From contig NZ_CP042331.1 of assembly GCF_008253865.1 (NCBI RefSeq), positions 6,315,364-6,379,363 of the forward strand: 64,000 nt of DNA, given 5' to 3'. The position numbers and the translations under genes are program-made. Positions 24,688 through 32,785 of this stretch are shown here, piece by piece. The stretch is from Bosea sp. F3-2 (GTDB lineage: Bacteria > Pseudomonadota > Alphaproteobacteria > Rhizobiales > Beijerinckiaceae). Each line of letters opens with the position of its first letter. The stretch's first letter is position 1. A model generated the notes under the pieces. The model saw only the letters and a program-made list of their open reading frames with translations, was not told where the DNA came from and searched no databases.

Positions 24688-26016
24688 TCAGCCGAACAGG
24701 CGCAGGACGCCCTGGTCGGCCTGGTTCGCCAACGAGAGCGCCGTCTGCGAGAGCTGCTGGCGGGTGTTGAGGGCGAGCAGGCTCGCGCCTTCCTCGTTCG
24801 GGTCAGCGAGGACGAGGTTGCCCGCGCCGGTGGTGAGAACGTTTGCCAGCTCTTTGGTGAAGTCCTGCCGGGTCTGCGCGACCGAGAGGTTCGAGCCCAG
24901 CGTCGAGGCCAGCGATTTCAGCGACGTGAGCGCGCCGGTCAGCGAGGCGGTAGCCTTGTCCAGGTCAGCGTCGTTCTGGAAGTTGATGAAGCCGGCGAGC
25001 TGGGTGTTGATCGCCTGGCTGATGCCGAGATTGTCGGCGGTCAGCGTCGAGCCCTGGATGTCGAGCTTGGTCTGGTTCTTGCCGGTCTTCTCGTTGAACT
25101 GGATCGAGAGACGATCGCCCTGCAGCAGGTTGATGCCGTTGAAGCTCGAATCCTTGGCCAGCTGATCGATCTGCGTGCGCAGGTCGTTGTACTGCTGGAT
25201 GAGGTTGGAGCGCACGGCCGAGGTGATGCTCTGACCCTTGATCGCGCCGCCAGCGGTGGCATCGGCGGCGAGGAAGCCGAAGGCGACGTTGGCGCCACCG
25301 GCCGCTGCGTCGGTGATGGCCGCCGGGCCGGCCGCGCCCGAGCCGATACCGAACTGCACGTCTTCCGAGCCGGCGCCCTTGACGTTGAGCTGACCCTTCT
25401 CATCGACGAAGGCGGTGGCGATGCCCGACTTGTTGATCTCGTTGACGACGTCACGAACCGTGGCGTTGGCCGAGCTGAACGAAGCCGTATAGGTGTTGCT
25501 GCCGCTGGTGATCGAGATCGCCAGAGTCGTGTTGGTGAGACCCAGGTCACCGGGGCTGGTGGCGGTCGCGGCATCGGCCGCGCCGGCGGTGCCGCCGGCG
25601 ACGTCGATGACGCGCTTGTCGAGCGCGATGTCCTTCAGGCTCTTCGACGTCGTGACCTGTTCGGCCGCAGTGGCGAGAGCCCCGCCGGCCTTGGTCGGGC
25701 GGTTCTGAGCGGCGTCGGCCTGGGCCTGCTTCACCGTCGATTGCAGCGACTGGACGAGCTTGGTGATGCCGTCGATGCCCTTGGAGGCGGCCTGGATGGT
25801 CTGAATGCCGTTCGAGATACCATCGAGTAAGCCGGTGAGCTGGCTGGAGCGATCATTCAGCGATAGGGCGGTGAAGTAGTTGACCGGGTTGTCGATTGCC
25901 GAATTGACCTTCTTGCCGGTGGCGAGGCGGTTCTGGATGACGCTCTGCTGGGCCGTGGTCTGCTGCAGCGTCAACAGGTTGTTGCGCACGCCGCTGGAAA
26001 GGATCGTGTTGGCCAT
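24688..26016 (-). CDS. Flagellin, copy 1
   Basis: A 442-residue flagellin. The conserved D0/D1 N-terminus runs ANTILSSGVRNNLLTLQQTT to VNYFTALSLNDRSSQLTGLL, and the C-terminus includes NLSVAQTRQDFTKELANVL and LNTRQQLSQTALSLANQADQ. The central domain (about 150-330) carries NATVRDVVNEINKSGIATAF and FNGINLLQGDRLSIQFNEKT. It is highly similar over its whole length to the neighbouring 438-residue copy, showing tandem duplication. A CtrA-like box lies about 80 bases upstream. flbT and flaF follow on the same strand. Confidence 0.95.
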   Translation of the reverse strand: MANTILSSGVRNNLLTLQQTTAQQSVIQNRLATGKKVNSAIDNPVNYFTALSLNDRSSQLTGLLDGISNGIQTIQAASKGIDGITKLVQSLQSTVKQAQADAAQNRPTKAGGALATAAEQVTTSKSLKDIALDKRVIDVAGGTAGAADAATATSPGDLGLTNTTLAISITSGSNTYTASFSSANATVRDVVNEINKSGIATAFVDEKGQLNVKGAGSEDVQFGIGSGAAGPAAITDAAAGGANVAFGFLAADATAGGAIKGQSITSAVRSNLIQQYNDLRTQIDQLAKDSSFNGINLLQGDRLSIQFNEKTGKNQTKLDIQGSTLTADNLGISQAINTQLAGFINFQNDADLDKATASLTGALTSLKSLASTLGSNLSVAQTRQDFTKELANVLTTGAGNLVLADPNEEGASLLALNTRQQLSQTALSLANQADQGVLRLFG

Positions 26017-26087
26017 CTTCGGTCCCCTGAACGCGCGACTCCGGCGCGATGCAACCTGATTTCAGGGGAGATCATCCCTTGTTAGGG

Positions 26088-26102
26088 ATAACAAAAAGTT
26101 AA
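26088..26102 (-). promoter_or_regulatory. CtrA-like box upstream of flagellin 1
   Basis: On the minus strand the sequence reads TTAA-CTTTTTG-TTAT-CC, one mismatch from TTAA-N7-TTAA. It lies about 80 bases before the flagellin start at 26016 and is the weakest of the four boxes. Confidence 0.45.
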
Positions 26103-26140
26103 TCAGGACACTGTTCTCGTTACCGCGCCCAAACGAAAAG

Positions 26141-26162
26141 CGGCGGAGCCGAAGCTCCGCCG
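26141..26162 (-). terminator. Rho-independent terminator of flagellin copy 2
   Basis: CGGCGGAGC, four-base loop, GCTCCGCCG. Read on the minus strand the hairpin is followed by CTTTTCGTTT, giving the T-rich tract. It lies 55 bases after the stop of flagellin copy 2 and separates the two flagellin units. Confidence 0.85.
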
Positions 26163-26216
26163 CCCTTTGACTTCGCCCCGCATTCTGCGGGTTGATCCGC
26201 TTCTGCGGACCGAAGA

Positions 26217-27533
26217 TCAGAACAGGCGCAGGACCGCCTGGTCGCTCTGGTTCGAGAGCGAGAGCGCCGTCTGCGAGAGCTGCTGACGGGTCTGCAGCGC
26301 GAGCAGGTTGGCGGCTTCCGAGTTGGCGTCGACATTCACCAGGTTCGAGGCGCCCGTGCTCAGCACGTCCGCCATGTCCTTGGTGAAGTCCTGACGGGTC
26401 TGGGCGACCGAGAGGTTCGCGCCGAAGGTCGAGGACAGCGACTTCAGCGAGGTCAGGGCGCCGGTGAGGGCCTTGGTCGCGGATTCGAGGTCAGTGTCGT
26501 TCTGGAAATTGATCTGGCCGGTGGTCTTGGTGTTGGTCGCCTGCGCGATACCGAGGTTGTCGGAGGTGACGTCCGAACCCTGGATGTCGAGCTTGGTCTG
26601 GTTCTTGCCGGCTTTCTCGTTGAACTGGATCGAGAGACGGTCGCCCTTCAGCAGGTTGATGCCGTTGAAGCTCGAGTCCTTGGCGAGATCGTCGATCTTG
26701 TTACGCAGGTCGTTGTACTGGTCGATCAGGTTCGAGCGCACCGCCGAGGTGATGCTCTGCCCCTTGATCGCGCCGCCAGCGGTGGCATCGGCGGCGAGGA
26801 AGCCGAAGGCGACGTTGGCGCCACCGGCGGCCGCGTCCGTGAGGGCGAGTGGGGCGCTTGTGTCCGCACCGATACCGAACTGCACGTCGTCCGAGCCCGT
26901 GCCCTTGACGTTGAGCTGGCCCTTCTCGTCGACGAAGGCGGTCGCGATGCCGGACTTGTTGATCTCGTTGACGACGTCACGAACCGTCGCGTTGGCCGAG
27001 CTGAGGCCCGCCGTATAGGTCGTGCTGCCGGCGGTGATCGAGATCGCCAGGTTGGTGTCGGTGTTGATGATGCCCAAGTCGCCCGAGCTGGTGGCGGTTG
27101 CCGCATCGGCGATGGCGTCAGCGCCGACGACCTTCTTGTCCAGCGCGATGTCCTTCAGGCTCTTCGAGGTCGCGACCTGCTCGGCCGCGGTCGCCAGCGC
27201 GGTGCCGGCCTTAGTCGGGCGGTTCTGGGCCGCGTCCGACTGCGCCTGCTTGATGGTCGACTGCAGCGAGCTCACCAGCTTGGTGATGCCGTCGATGCCC
27301 TTGGAAGCGGCCTGGATGGTCTGGATGCCGTTCGACATGCCGTCGAGCAAGCCGGTGAGCTGGCTGGAGCGGTCATTGAGCGAAGCGGCGGTGAAGTAGT
27401 TGACGGGGCTGTCGACCGCAGTGTTGACCTTCTTGCCCGTCGCCAGCTTGAACTGGGAAGCCTGGGCCTGGGCGGTGATCGACTGCAGCGACGAGAGCGC
27501 GTTGCGCACGCCCGCATTGAGAGAGACGGCCAT
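26217..27533 (-). CDS. Flagellin, copy 2
   Basis: A 438-residue flagellin with the same layout as copy 1: N-terminal NAGVRNALSSLQSITAQAQA then FKLATGKKVNTAVDSPVNYF, and C-terminal TRQQLSQTALSLSNQSDQAV ending LRLF. The differences concentrate at the first 30 residues and in the central region, while long stretches such as GGAIKGQSITSAVRSNLI are identical. It has its own CtrA-like box and terminator, so the two copies are expressed independently. Multiple flagellins are normal in Hyphomicrobiales and may allow heteropolymeric filaments. Confidence 0.95.
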   Translation of the reverse strand: MAVSLNAGVRNALSSLQSITAQAQASQFKLATGKKVNTAVDSPVNYFTAASLNDRSSQLTGLLDGMSNGIQTIQAASKGIDGITKLVSSLQSTIKQAQSDAAQNRPTKAGTALATAAEQVATSKSLKDIALDKKVVGADAIADAATATSSGDLGIINTDTNLAISITAGSTTYTAGLSSANATVRDVVNEINKSGIATAFVDEKGQLNVKGTGSDDVQFGIGADTSAPLALTDAAAGGANVAFGFLAADATAGGAIKGQSITSAVRSNLIDQYNDLRNKIDDLAKDSSFNGINLLKGDRLSIQFNEKAGKNQTKLDIQGSDVTSDNLGIAQATNTKTTGQINFQNDTDLESATKALTGALTSLKSLSSTFGANLSVAQTRQDFTKDMADVLSTGASNLVNVDANSEAANLLALQTRQQLSQTALSLSNQSDQAVLRLF

Positions 27534-27672
27534 CTGTTTTTACCTTCTGGTAGGATGCCTTCTGGCGCCCGGGCCGTTCTGGCCAGGACGGGGCGACCGT
27601 GGAGCGCCAGCCCGTAACAACCGGTAAATTTCCCTCCGCAAATTGAGCGCGAGGCGGGGCGCGTCGGACCAT

Positions 27673-27689
27673 GGTTAAGCAGGCGCTAA
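27673..27689 (-). promoter_or_regulatory. CtrA-like box upstream of flagellin 2
   Basis: Minus strand TTAG-CGCCTGC-TTAACC, one mismatch from TTAA-N7-TTAAC, about 140 bases before the flagellin start. The spacer resembles that of the flgB box (CTGCCTG). Confidence 0.55.
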
Positions 27690-27726
27690 TGGTCGCGGAA
27701 CTCCGGAACGGGAGGCGGTGCGCCGA

Positions 27727-27757
27727 CGAAAAAGCGCCCGCGCGGGGGGCGCGGGCG
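27727..27757 (-). terminator. Rho-independent terminator after the FlaG-like gene
   Basis: CGCCCGCGC and GCGCGGGCG (27735-27743, 27749-27757) form a nine-base-pair stem with a five-base loop. On the minus strand it is followed by CTTTTTCG. It lies 37 bases after the FlaG-like stop codon. Confidence 0.85.
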
Positions 27758-27793
27758 ATATGCCGAGGGTAGCTGGAATGGAAGGGGGAGACG

Positions 27794-28246
27794 TCAGGCC
27801 GTGCGCTCGACCAGGTGGCGCTCTTCCTCGGCCTCGCGCGCCCGCTCGCTGAGTTCGCGGGAATAGGCGCGCAGCTTCAGCAGGAGCTCGTCGGGCAGCT
27901 GCGAGATCGTCTCGCCCGTCTCGCGATCCTTCTTCTGCAGGACGATCGCCCGGGTCTGCGGGTCGATGACGAGCTTGCGCTCCACGGTCTCGTCGACCGT
28001 GCGGTTGGCAGCGCGGCCATTCTGATCGTTGGTAAAGGCGCGGCGTTCGCCATCGGCGCGGCTCTGCGCGTCGCGAGCCTGCGCGCGGACCTCGACGTTG
28101 ACGGCTGCGCCGGCGGAAGCGGACTGAACGGTCTTCTCGGGCGGAAGGTCGACGGCGACGCTGCCCGGCTGGGCGGTGACGTCGGAGCGGGTGACCGGCG
28201 GCGCAGCGGTCGGCGCCACGATCCTGGGTGCGTTGCCGAATTCCAT
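27794..28246 (-). CDS. FlaG-like flagellar protein
   Basis: AGAAGGAG lies five bases before the ATG at 28246, giving 150 residues. The first 90 residues are low-complexity and disordered in appearance. The C-terminal half (ERKLVIDPQTRAIVLQKKDR, then ETGETISQLPDELLLKLRAY) resembles the FlaG family, in which a beta-hairpin precedes an ETGE-IPP-type segment. FlaG proteins affect filament length in other bacteria. It lies between the flagellin and basal-body genes and has its own terminator. Assignment rests on the C-terminal half only. Confidence 0.65.
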   Translation of the reverse strand: MEFGNAPRIVAPTAAPPVTRSDVTAQPGSVAVDLPPEKTVQSASAGAAVNVEVRAQARDAQSRADGERRAFTNDQNGRAANRTVDETVERKLVIDPQTRAIVLQKKDRETGETISQLPDELLLKLRAYSRELSERAREAEEERHLVERTA

Positions 28247-28445
28247 GACCACTCCTTCTGGAGCCGCTCACGGCGCCGCCGCGCCGGTTTCGTCGGTCGC
28301 CGGAAACAGGACACACCTGCCCGACAATGCCAATCATGACAGAAAAGATTGAATCCGCCGTTAGGGAATTAGGTAAATATTGAGGGTTTCCGGCGCAGCC
28401 GGGCCGGATACGCAGGTCGAGCGACTGCCGGGATCGGGCAGTCTC

Positions 28446-28934
28446 TTACAGGCGCCGCGAGACGACGAGCGGGCCGGAGTTCGGACGGGCGAAGGCGCCG
28501 GCCCCGACCGAGGCTGCGGGGCCGTAGCCATTCGCGCGCATCGGCCTGTTGGCGTCGGCGGCCAGGTCGCGGATGACGGATTCCGAGACGGCACGGGCAG
28601 TGGCCAGCACGATCTGGTTGGTCTCGATCAGGTTCTGGAAGGCGAGGTGAGCGTCCTTCAGGCGCTTGACCTGATCGGGCACGAAGCGGGCGAGCGCTAC
28701 GGCATTGAGCTTCACCTGTTCGACGCCGCGCATATAGATGCCGGCAAGCTCGGTCTTGCGCGGCTCGCGGCTCATCGCCTCCGGCAGGCGGCCGGCACGG
28801 ACGAGCTCGGTTTCCTCGCCAACGAGATGCGACAGCGCTCCGAGCGCCTCCAGCACGGCCTCGATCAGCGCACGCGCACTCAGCGCATCGGCGATGCGCG
28901 GCCGCTCATCCAGGATCAGATTAGCCGCCGACAT
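28446..28934 (-). CDS. FlgN-like flagellar export chaperone candidate (FlbY position)
   Basis: A 162-residue, largely helical protein whose start overlaps flgJ by 14 bases. It shows EAVLEALGALSHLVGEETEL, then a helix from LAGIYMRGVEQVKLNAVALA to DAHLAFQNLIETNQIVLATA, resembling FlgN, the chaperone for FlgK and FlgL. In Caulobacter the gene in this place after flgI is flbY, a small protein of poorly known function. The overlap and the flgI-flgJ order place it in the basal-body operon. I cannot tell FlgN homology from mere helical resemblance without a profile search. Confidence 0.6.
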   Translation of the reverse strand: MSAANLILDERPRIADALSARALIEAVLEALGALSHLVGEETELVRAGRLPEAMSREPRKTELAGIYMRGVEQVKLNAVALARFVPDQVKRLKDAHLAFQNLIETNQIVLATARAVSESVIRDLAADANRPMRANGYGPAASVGAGAFARPNSGPLVVSRRL

Positions 28935-29277
28935 TCTTCGCTCCGGACGCGGCCTGCTCCTGAAGGCTGATCAGATCGCGCAGGATCTGATCGGACAGGC
29001 CGACGCCGCCGGCCTTCTGGATCTGCTTGGCGTATTGCTGGCTGAGCTGCGAGCGCCAGATGCCGCCGCCGGTGCCGTTCTCGCCGAGTGGGCCTTCGGA
29101 GCCTTCGCTCGCCGTCAGGCGGTCGGTCATCTGCTCGAGAAACATCGTCTCGAAATCGTCGGCCTGCTTCTTCAGCTTGGCCTTGGCCGGATCGAGCGCG
29201 TCGGCAATGCCGTTGACGACTTTTCCGGCGATGCCGAGGGCGAGATTGGCAGCGGGGAGGGCGAGAGCGGCGGTCAT
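28921..29277 (-). CDS. flgJ: Rod-binding protein, FlgJ N-terminal domain only
   Basis: A 118-residue protein whose ATG overlaps the flgI stop codon by one base (TGATG). The core LKKQADDFETMFLEQMTDRL, then GGGIWRSQLSQQYAKQIQKA and GVGLSDQILRDLI, is the Rod-binding domain. The peptidoglycan hydrolase domain that follows it in enteric FlgJ is absent, as usual in alphaproteobacteria, so rod passage through the wall must depend on a separate lytic enzyme. It is translationally coupled to flgI upstream and overlaps the FlgN-like gene downstream. Confidence 0.9.
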   Translation of the reverse strand: MTAALALPAANLALGIAGKVVNGIADALDPAKAKLKKQADDFETMFLEQMTDRLTASEGSEGPLGENGTGGGIWRSQLSQQYAKQIQKAGGVGLSDQILRDLISLQEQAASGAKNVGG

Positions 29278-30410
29278 CACATCACCTCGATTTCGGCCTG
29301 CAGGGCGCCTGCCGACTTGATGGCCTGGAGAATGGAGATCAGGTCACGCGGGCCGATGCCCAGCGCGTTGAGCCCGTCGACGAGCTCGGCCAGGGTCACG
29401 CTTTCCTTGACGAGAGCGAGCTTGTTGCCGCTGCCCGTGTCGACCTTGATGCTGGTCTGCGGCGTCACGACCGTCCGGCCGCGCGCGAATTCGTTGGGCT
29501 GGCTGACCTGCGGCTGCTCGCTGATCGTGACGGTGAGGTTGCCCTGCGCCACGGCGACCGTGGAAACGCGCACGTCCTTGCCCATGACGATGATGCCGGA
29601 GCGCTCGTCGATGACGACGCGGGCGAACTGGTCCGGCTCGACGCGCAGCTGCTCGATATCGGTGAGCAGCTTGATCATGTTGCCCTTGAAGCGGGGCGGG
29701 ATCTGGAGGACCACTGTCGTGGGGTCGGTCGGCTCGGCGGAATCGCCGCCGATGAAATCGTTGATCGCGGCGGCGACGCGGCGCGCCGTGGTCAGGTCGG
29801 GATTGCGAAGCGAGAGGCGCAGCGTCGAGAGCTTGTTCAACGCAAAGTCGATCTCGCGCTCGACCACGCCGCCATTGGCGATGCGCCCGACGGTCGGGAC
29901 GCCGCGGGTGATCTTGCTGGCCTCGCCCTCGGCCGAGAAGCCGGAGATCGCGACCGGTCCCTGCGAGACGGCGTAGACCTCGCCATCGGCGCCGAGCAGC
30001 GGGGTGGCCAGCAGCGTGCCGCCTTGCAGCGACTTCGAATCGCCCATCGCCGAGACGGTGACGTCGATGCGCGTGCCCTGGGGGGAGAAGGGCGGCAGGC
30101 TGGCGGTGACCATCACTGCCGCGACATTGGCCGTGCGCATGTTGGCGCCGCGCGTGTTGACGCCGAGACGCTCCAGCATCGCCTGCAGCGACTGCTTGGT
30201 GAAGGGCGTGTTGTTGAGCGTGTCGCCCGTGCCGTTGAGGCCGACGACAATGCCGTAGCCGAGCAGCTGGTTGCTGCGCACACCCTCGACCGAGGCGAGA
30301 TCCTTGATGCGCGAGAGCGCGAACACCGGCTGCGACGACAGGCCGATCACCACGGCCAGCAGCGCGGCCAGCGGCTTCAGCAGAGTCGTCAGGGCGGAGT
30401 TGCGGAACAT
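29277..30410 (-). CDS. flgI: Flagellar P-ring protein FlgI
   Basis: A start at the ATG at 30410 gives 377 residues with a signal peptide (about 1-32, ending VFA-LS); the frame extends 22 codons further without a ribosome site. Conserved segments are RIKDLASVEGVRSNQLLGYG, VVGLNGTGDTLNNTPFTKQS, VVTPQTSIKVDTGSGNKLAL and LNALGIGPRDLISILQAIKS, diagnostic of FlgI. It forms the periplasmic P ring around the rod. It leads the flgI-flgJ-FlgN-like operon and is divergent from fliX, the arrangement known in Caulobacter. Confidence 0.95.
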   Translation of the reverse strand: MFRNSALTTLLKPLAALLAVVIGLSSQPVFALSRIKDLASVEGVRSNQLLGYGIVVGLNGTGDTLNNTPFTKQSLQAMLERLGVNTRGANMRTANVAAVMVTASLPPFSPQGTRIDVTVSAMGDSKSLQGGTLLATPLLGADGEVYAVSQGPVAISGFSAEGEASKITRGVPTVGRIANGGVVEREIDFALNKLSTLRLSLRNPDLTTARRVAAAINDFIGGDSAEPTDPTTVVLQIPPRFKGNMIKLLTDIEQLRVEPDQFARVVIDERSGIIVMGKDVRVSTVAVAQGNLTVTISEQPQVSQPNEFARGRTVVTPQTSIKVDTGSGNKLALVKESVTLAELVDGLNALGIGPRDLISILQAIKSAGALQAEIEVM

Positions 30411-30580
30411 GCTGCGGCACCAGGGGACAGTTCTTAAGTCCACCGACCCTTGCGAGCGGCGTGCCAGACAGATCAAAATTGAAAAGCCTTGTTTGTCAGT
30501 CGTTTGGAGTTGTGCGCCATCCTAGGTCACGGCCCGTAGACGCTGCGCTTCCTGCCGAGGCGGCAGTTTCTGCCGGGCAA

Positions 30581-30597
30581 TTTACCGGCTGTTAACC
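30581..30597 (+). promoter_or_regulatory. CtrA-like box between flgI and fliX
   Basis: TTTA-CCGGCTG-TTAACC, one mismatch from TTAA-N7-TTAAC, in the 324-base gap between divergent flgI and fliX. In Caulobacter the corresponding intergenic region is a CtrA-controlled promoter. No other gene is seen in this gap, which also holds a 46-bp repeat. Confidence 0.55.
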
Positions 30598-30674
30598 ATG
30601 CGGGGCGAGGTTGGGAACACTCTGGATCGCCGCGTGCCCTGATCGGGCGCGTGGTGCCGATCCATCCGTTTATT

Positions 30675-30720
30675 GCATCGGATTCGCTCGAAACGTGGCT
30701 TCCACTTTTCGGCCCGATGC
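30675..30720. repeat. 46-bp hairpin repeat (CCACTTTTCGG type), copy 1
   Basis: GCATCGGA at one end and CCGATGC at the other enclose an inner GTGG-loop-CCAC stem. In reverse complement it matches the element at 37024-37069 at all but a few of 46 positions. It lies just upstream of the fliX start, so the upstream in-frame codons seen there are repeat sequence. Confidence 0.8.
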
Positions 30721-30734
30721 TAGCGAGGCCGCCG

Positions 30735-31142
30735 ATGATCAGGATCGACCAGCGCGCGCCCGTCTCGAATGCCGGCCCGGCCAGTTCCGCGAGGCGCTCG
30801 AGCGGCGCTTCCTTCACGCTTCCGACACAGGATTCCGCCACAGCGAGCCGCAGCGGCGGTGTCGGCGCGACGGGGCCGCTCGATACGTTGCTGGCCGTCC
30901 AGGCGCAGGAGGACACCCAGGATCGCAAGCGCCGGCAAGCCCGGCGCGGGCATGACCTGCTCGACGGGCTCGACCGGCTGAAGGCGGCGCTTCTTGCCGG
31001 CCGGGTGCTGCCTTCCGAGCTGGAGAGGCTGCGCACGACGCTGGCGCTCAGGCGCGAGACGACCGATGACCCACGCCTCGACGAGGTGCTGGCCCATATC
31101 GAGCTGCGCGCTGCCGTCGAGCTGGCGAAGCTCGGGCGCTGA
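30735..31142 (+). CDS. fliX: Flagellar assembly regulator FliX
   Basis: The ATG at 30735 has GAGG at 30724-30727 and gives 135 residues; the frame upstream runs through a repeat and is rejected. The C-terminal half (GPLDTLLAVQAQEDTQDRKR, then HDLLDGLDRLKAALLAGRVL and LDEVLAHIELRAAVELAKLG) matches FliX. In Caulobacter FliX links basal-body completion to the sigma-54 activator FlbD. It is divergent from flgI across a CtrA-like box. FlbD itself is not in the window. Confidence 0.88.
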   Translation: MIRIDQRAPVSNAGPASSARRSSGASFTLPTQDSATASRSGGVGATGPLDTLLAVQAQEDTQDRKRRQARRGHDLLDGLDRLKAALLAGRVLPSELERLRTTLALRRETTDDPRLDEVLAHIELRAAVELAKLGR

Positions 31143-31170
31143 GCTCGGAGGTTCGCGGCCGAGCCGCGCC

Positions 31171-31314
31171 GTCATTCCGGGGCAGGCCGAAGGCCTGAGC
31201 CCGGAACCCAGAACCGAGGCGGTTTCCGATCAGGCTGCCGAGCCGACATGCCTCCCTGGCCGTGGCATCGGTTCTGGGTTCCGGGCTCTTCGCTGCGCGA
31301 AGCCCCGGAATGAC
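31171..31314. repeat. Intergenic inverted repeat (GTCATTCCGGG type)
   Basis: Starts GTCATTCCGGGGC and ends GCCCCGGAATGAC; inner arms GGAACCCAGAACCGA and TCGGTTCTGGGTTCC also pair. It separates fliX from the convergent cupin gene. Its right half (GGGTTCCGGGCTCTTCGCTG and following) recurs, degenerate, near 43550-43595. Confidence 0.8.
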
Positions 31315-31334
31315 GGTTGCGCCTGTTCGTCCAT

Positions 31335-31880
31335 TCAGCGAATGAACTGGTCGACATACTCCGCGCCGAGCCCATTCTGCGCGTAATGCGTGCGGCATTT
31401 GTCGAGGCGGGTGAAGACGTCGTCATAGCCCAGGCAGTTGCCGTCCGGATCGACATAGATCATCGCGCCGTTCACCTGGAACATGGTGATCATCTCCTCG
31501 ACATCGGGATCGACCACCAGCGTATGCGTCTCGCCCGGCGCCTCATAGACATAGGCGCCTTCGGTCGCGACCCAGTCATGCTCCAGATAGCGCCACTTGC
31601 CTTTCAGCACATAGCCATGGACCGGCAGCGGGTGGCGGTGGCGCGAGAGCACGCCGGCGCGGCGGACTTTCAGCAGGTTCATCCAGTAGCCGCGCGAAAC
31701 GCAGAAGAGCAGGGGGCGGAACCAGACATTGTCGTCCACCGGCACCCAGACGCGCTCGTCGGTCGGGATGACGTTCGGGACGATCAGTTCCGGCGGCGAT
31801 TCCTTCGGCTGTGGGTGGCGATAGGGCGTCCAGCGCTCCTCCTGCGTGGCCGCGACGGGCATCGGGCTCGTCGTATTCAT
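31335..31880 (-). CDS. Cupin dioxygenase-like protein, 2,4'-dihydroxyacetophenone dioxygenase family
   Basis: A 181-residue single-cupin protein. The metal-binding motifs are GVLSRHRHPLPVHGYVLKGK (His residues near 78-85) and EAPGETHTLVV, with PVDDNVWFRPLLFCVSRGYW before them. The length and these segments match the 2,4'-dihydroxyacetophenone dioxygenase (DAD) family, a non-haem iron enzyme that cleaves the C-C bond of the side chain. Many members act on other or unknown substrates, so the specific reaction is unproven. An SDR gene lies upstream on the same strand (89-base gap) and may act in the same pathway. Confidence 0.7.
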   Translation of the reverse strand: MNTTSPMPVAATQEERWTPYRHPQPKESPPELIVPNVIPTDERVWVPVDDNVWFRPLLFCVSRGYWMNLLKVRRAGVLSRHRHPLPVHGYVLKGKWRYLEHDWVATEGAYVYEAPGETHTLVVDPDVEEMITMFQVNGAMIYVDPDGNCLGYDDVFTRLDKCRTHYAQNGLGAEYVDQFIR

Positions 31881-31969
31881 GGCGTCTCTCCCGTGCTGAT
31901 CTTCTGATTCAAGTGGTGCTCAATTTGATTCAATGTTTCCGCCCAAGCGATTGAGGCGAAATCGCTTTT

Positions 31970-32707
31970 CTAAACCGCGAGATAACCGCCATCGACCGGC
32001 AGGATGGCGCCGGTGACGAACTGCGCCGCATCGGACAGCAGGAAAGCGATGGCGCCGCCGACATCGCCCGGCTTGCCCCAGCGCCCCATTGGCGTCCGCG
32101 CGAGGATAGGGGCGGAACGCTCGGCGTCCTCGACCAGCGGCCGGGTCAATTCGGTCTCGATCCAGCCCGGCGCCACCGCGTTGACGCGAATGCCTTCCGG
32201 CGCCCAGGCGGCGGCGAGTGACTTGGTGAGCTGGCCGATGCCGCCCTTGGAGGCCGCGTAGCCCGGCGCGAAGGGCGAGCCATGGAAGGTCAGCATCGAG
32301 GCGATGTTGACGATGGCGCCGCCGGTCTTGTCCGCGGCCTTGGCGGCGAGCTTGTCCTTGGCGGCGAGGCACATCCGCATCGTGCCGCTGAGGTTGACCT
32401 CGATCGTCAGGCGGAAGGCCTCGATCTCGAATTCCTTGCCGCCGCGCTGGATCATGCCGGCGCAGTTCACCAGCGCGTCGAGGCGCGGGCAGGTCGCGAC
32501 GATAGCAGCGACCTGAGCATCGCTGGTCACGTCGAGCCGGGCATGGCGGATGGTGGGATGGGCCGGAGCTGCCGCTACTTCCTCTTCGGTCAGGCCGGTG
32601 GCGAGAACCTCGTAGCCGGCCTGAGCCAAAGCGAGGGCGGCGCCTGCGCCAATGCCGCGCGTGCCGCCGGTGACGAGAGCGAATTTGGTCGAAGTCGATT
32701 GTGTCAT
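31970..32707 (-). CDS. SDR-family oxidoreductase (classical)
   Basis: A 245-residue short-chain dehydrogenase with all classical motifs: TGGTRGIG (14-21), NCAG near 82, Ser in VNIASMLTFHG near 137 and YAASKGGI with catalytic Tyr and Lys near 151-155, then PGWIETELTRPL. The product ends VDGGYLAV as FabG-like proteins do. NAD(P)-dependent oxidation or reduction of an alcohol or ketone is expected; the substrate is unknown. The DAD-like cupin follows on the same strand, suggesting a small catabolic unit. Confidence 0.88.
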   Translation of the reverse strand: MTQSTSTKFALVTGGTRGIGAGAALALAQAGYEVLATGLTEEEVAAAPAHPTIRHARLDVTSDAQVAAIVATCPRLDALVNCAGMIQRGGKEFEIEAFRLTIEVNLSGTMRMCLAAKDKLAAKAADKTGGAIVNIASMLTFHGSPFAPGYAASKGGIGQLTKSLAAAWAPEGIRVNAVAPGWIETELTRPLVEDAERSAPILARTPMGRWGKPGDVGGAIAFLLSDAAQFVTGAILPVDGGYLAV

Positions 32708-32785
32708 GAGCCGAAGGCTAATGCGGCCTTCGGCACCGGGAAAGGTGGCCCGGTGCAGGCCGCCATGCAGTGGCGGTCAGGTCAG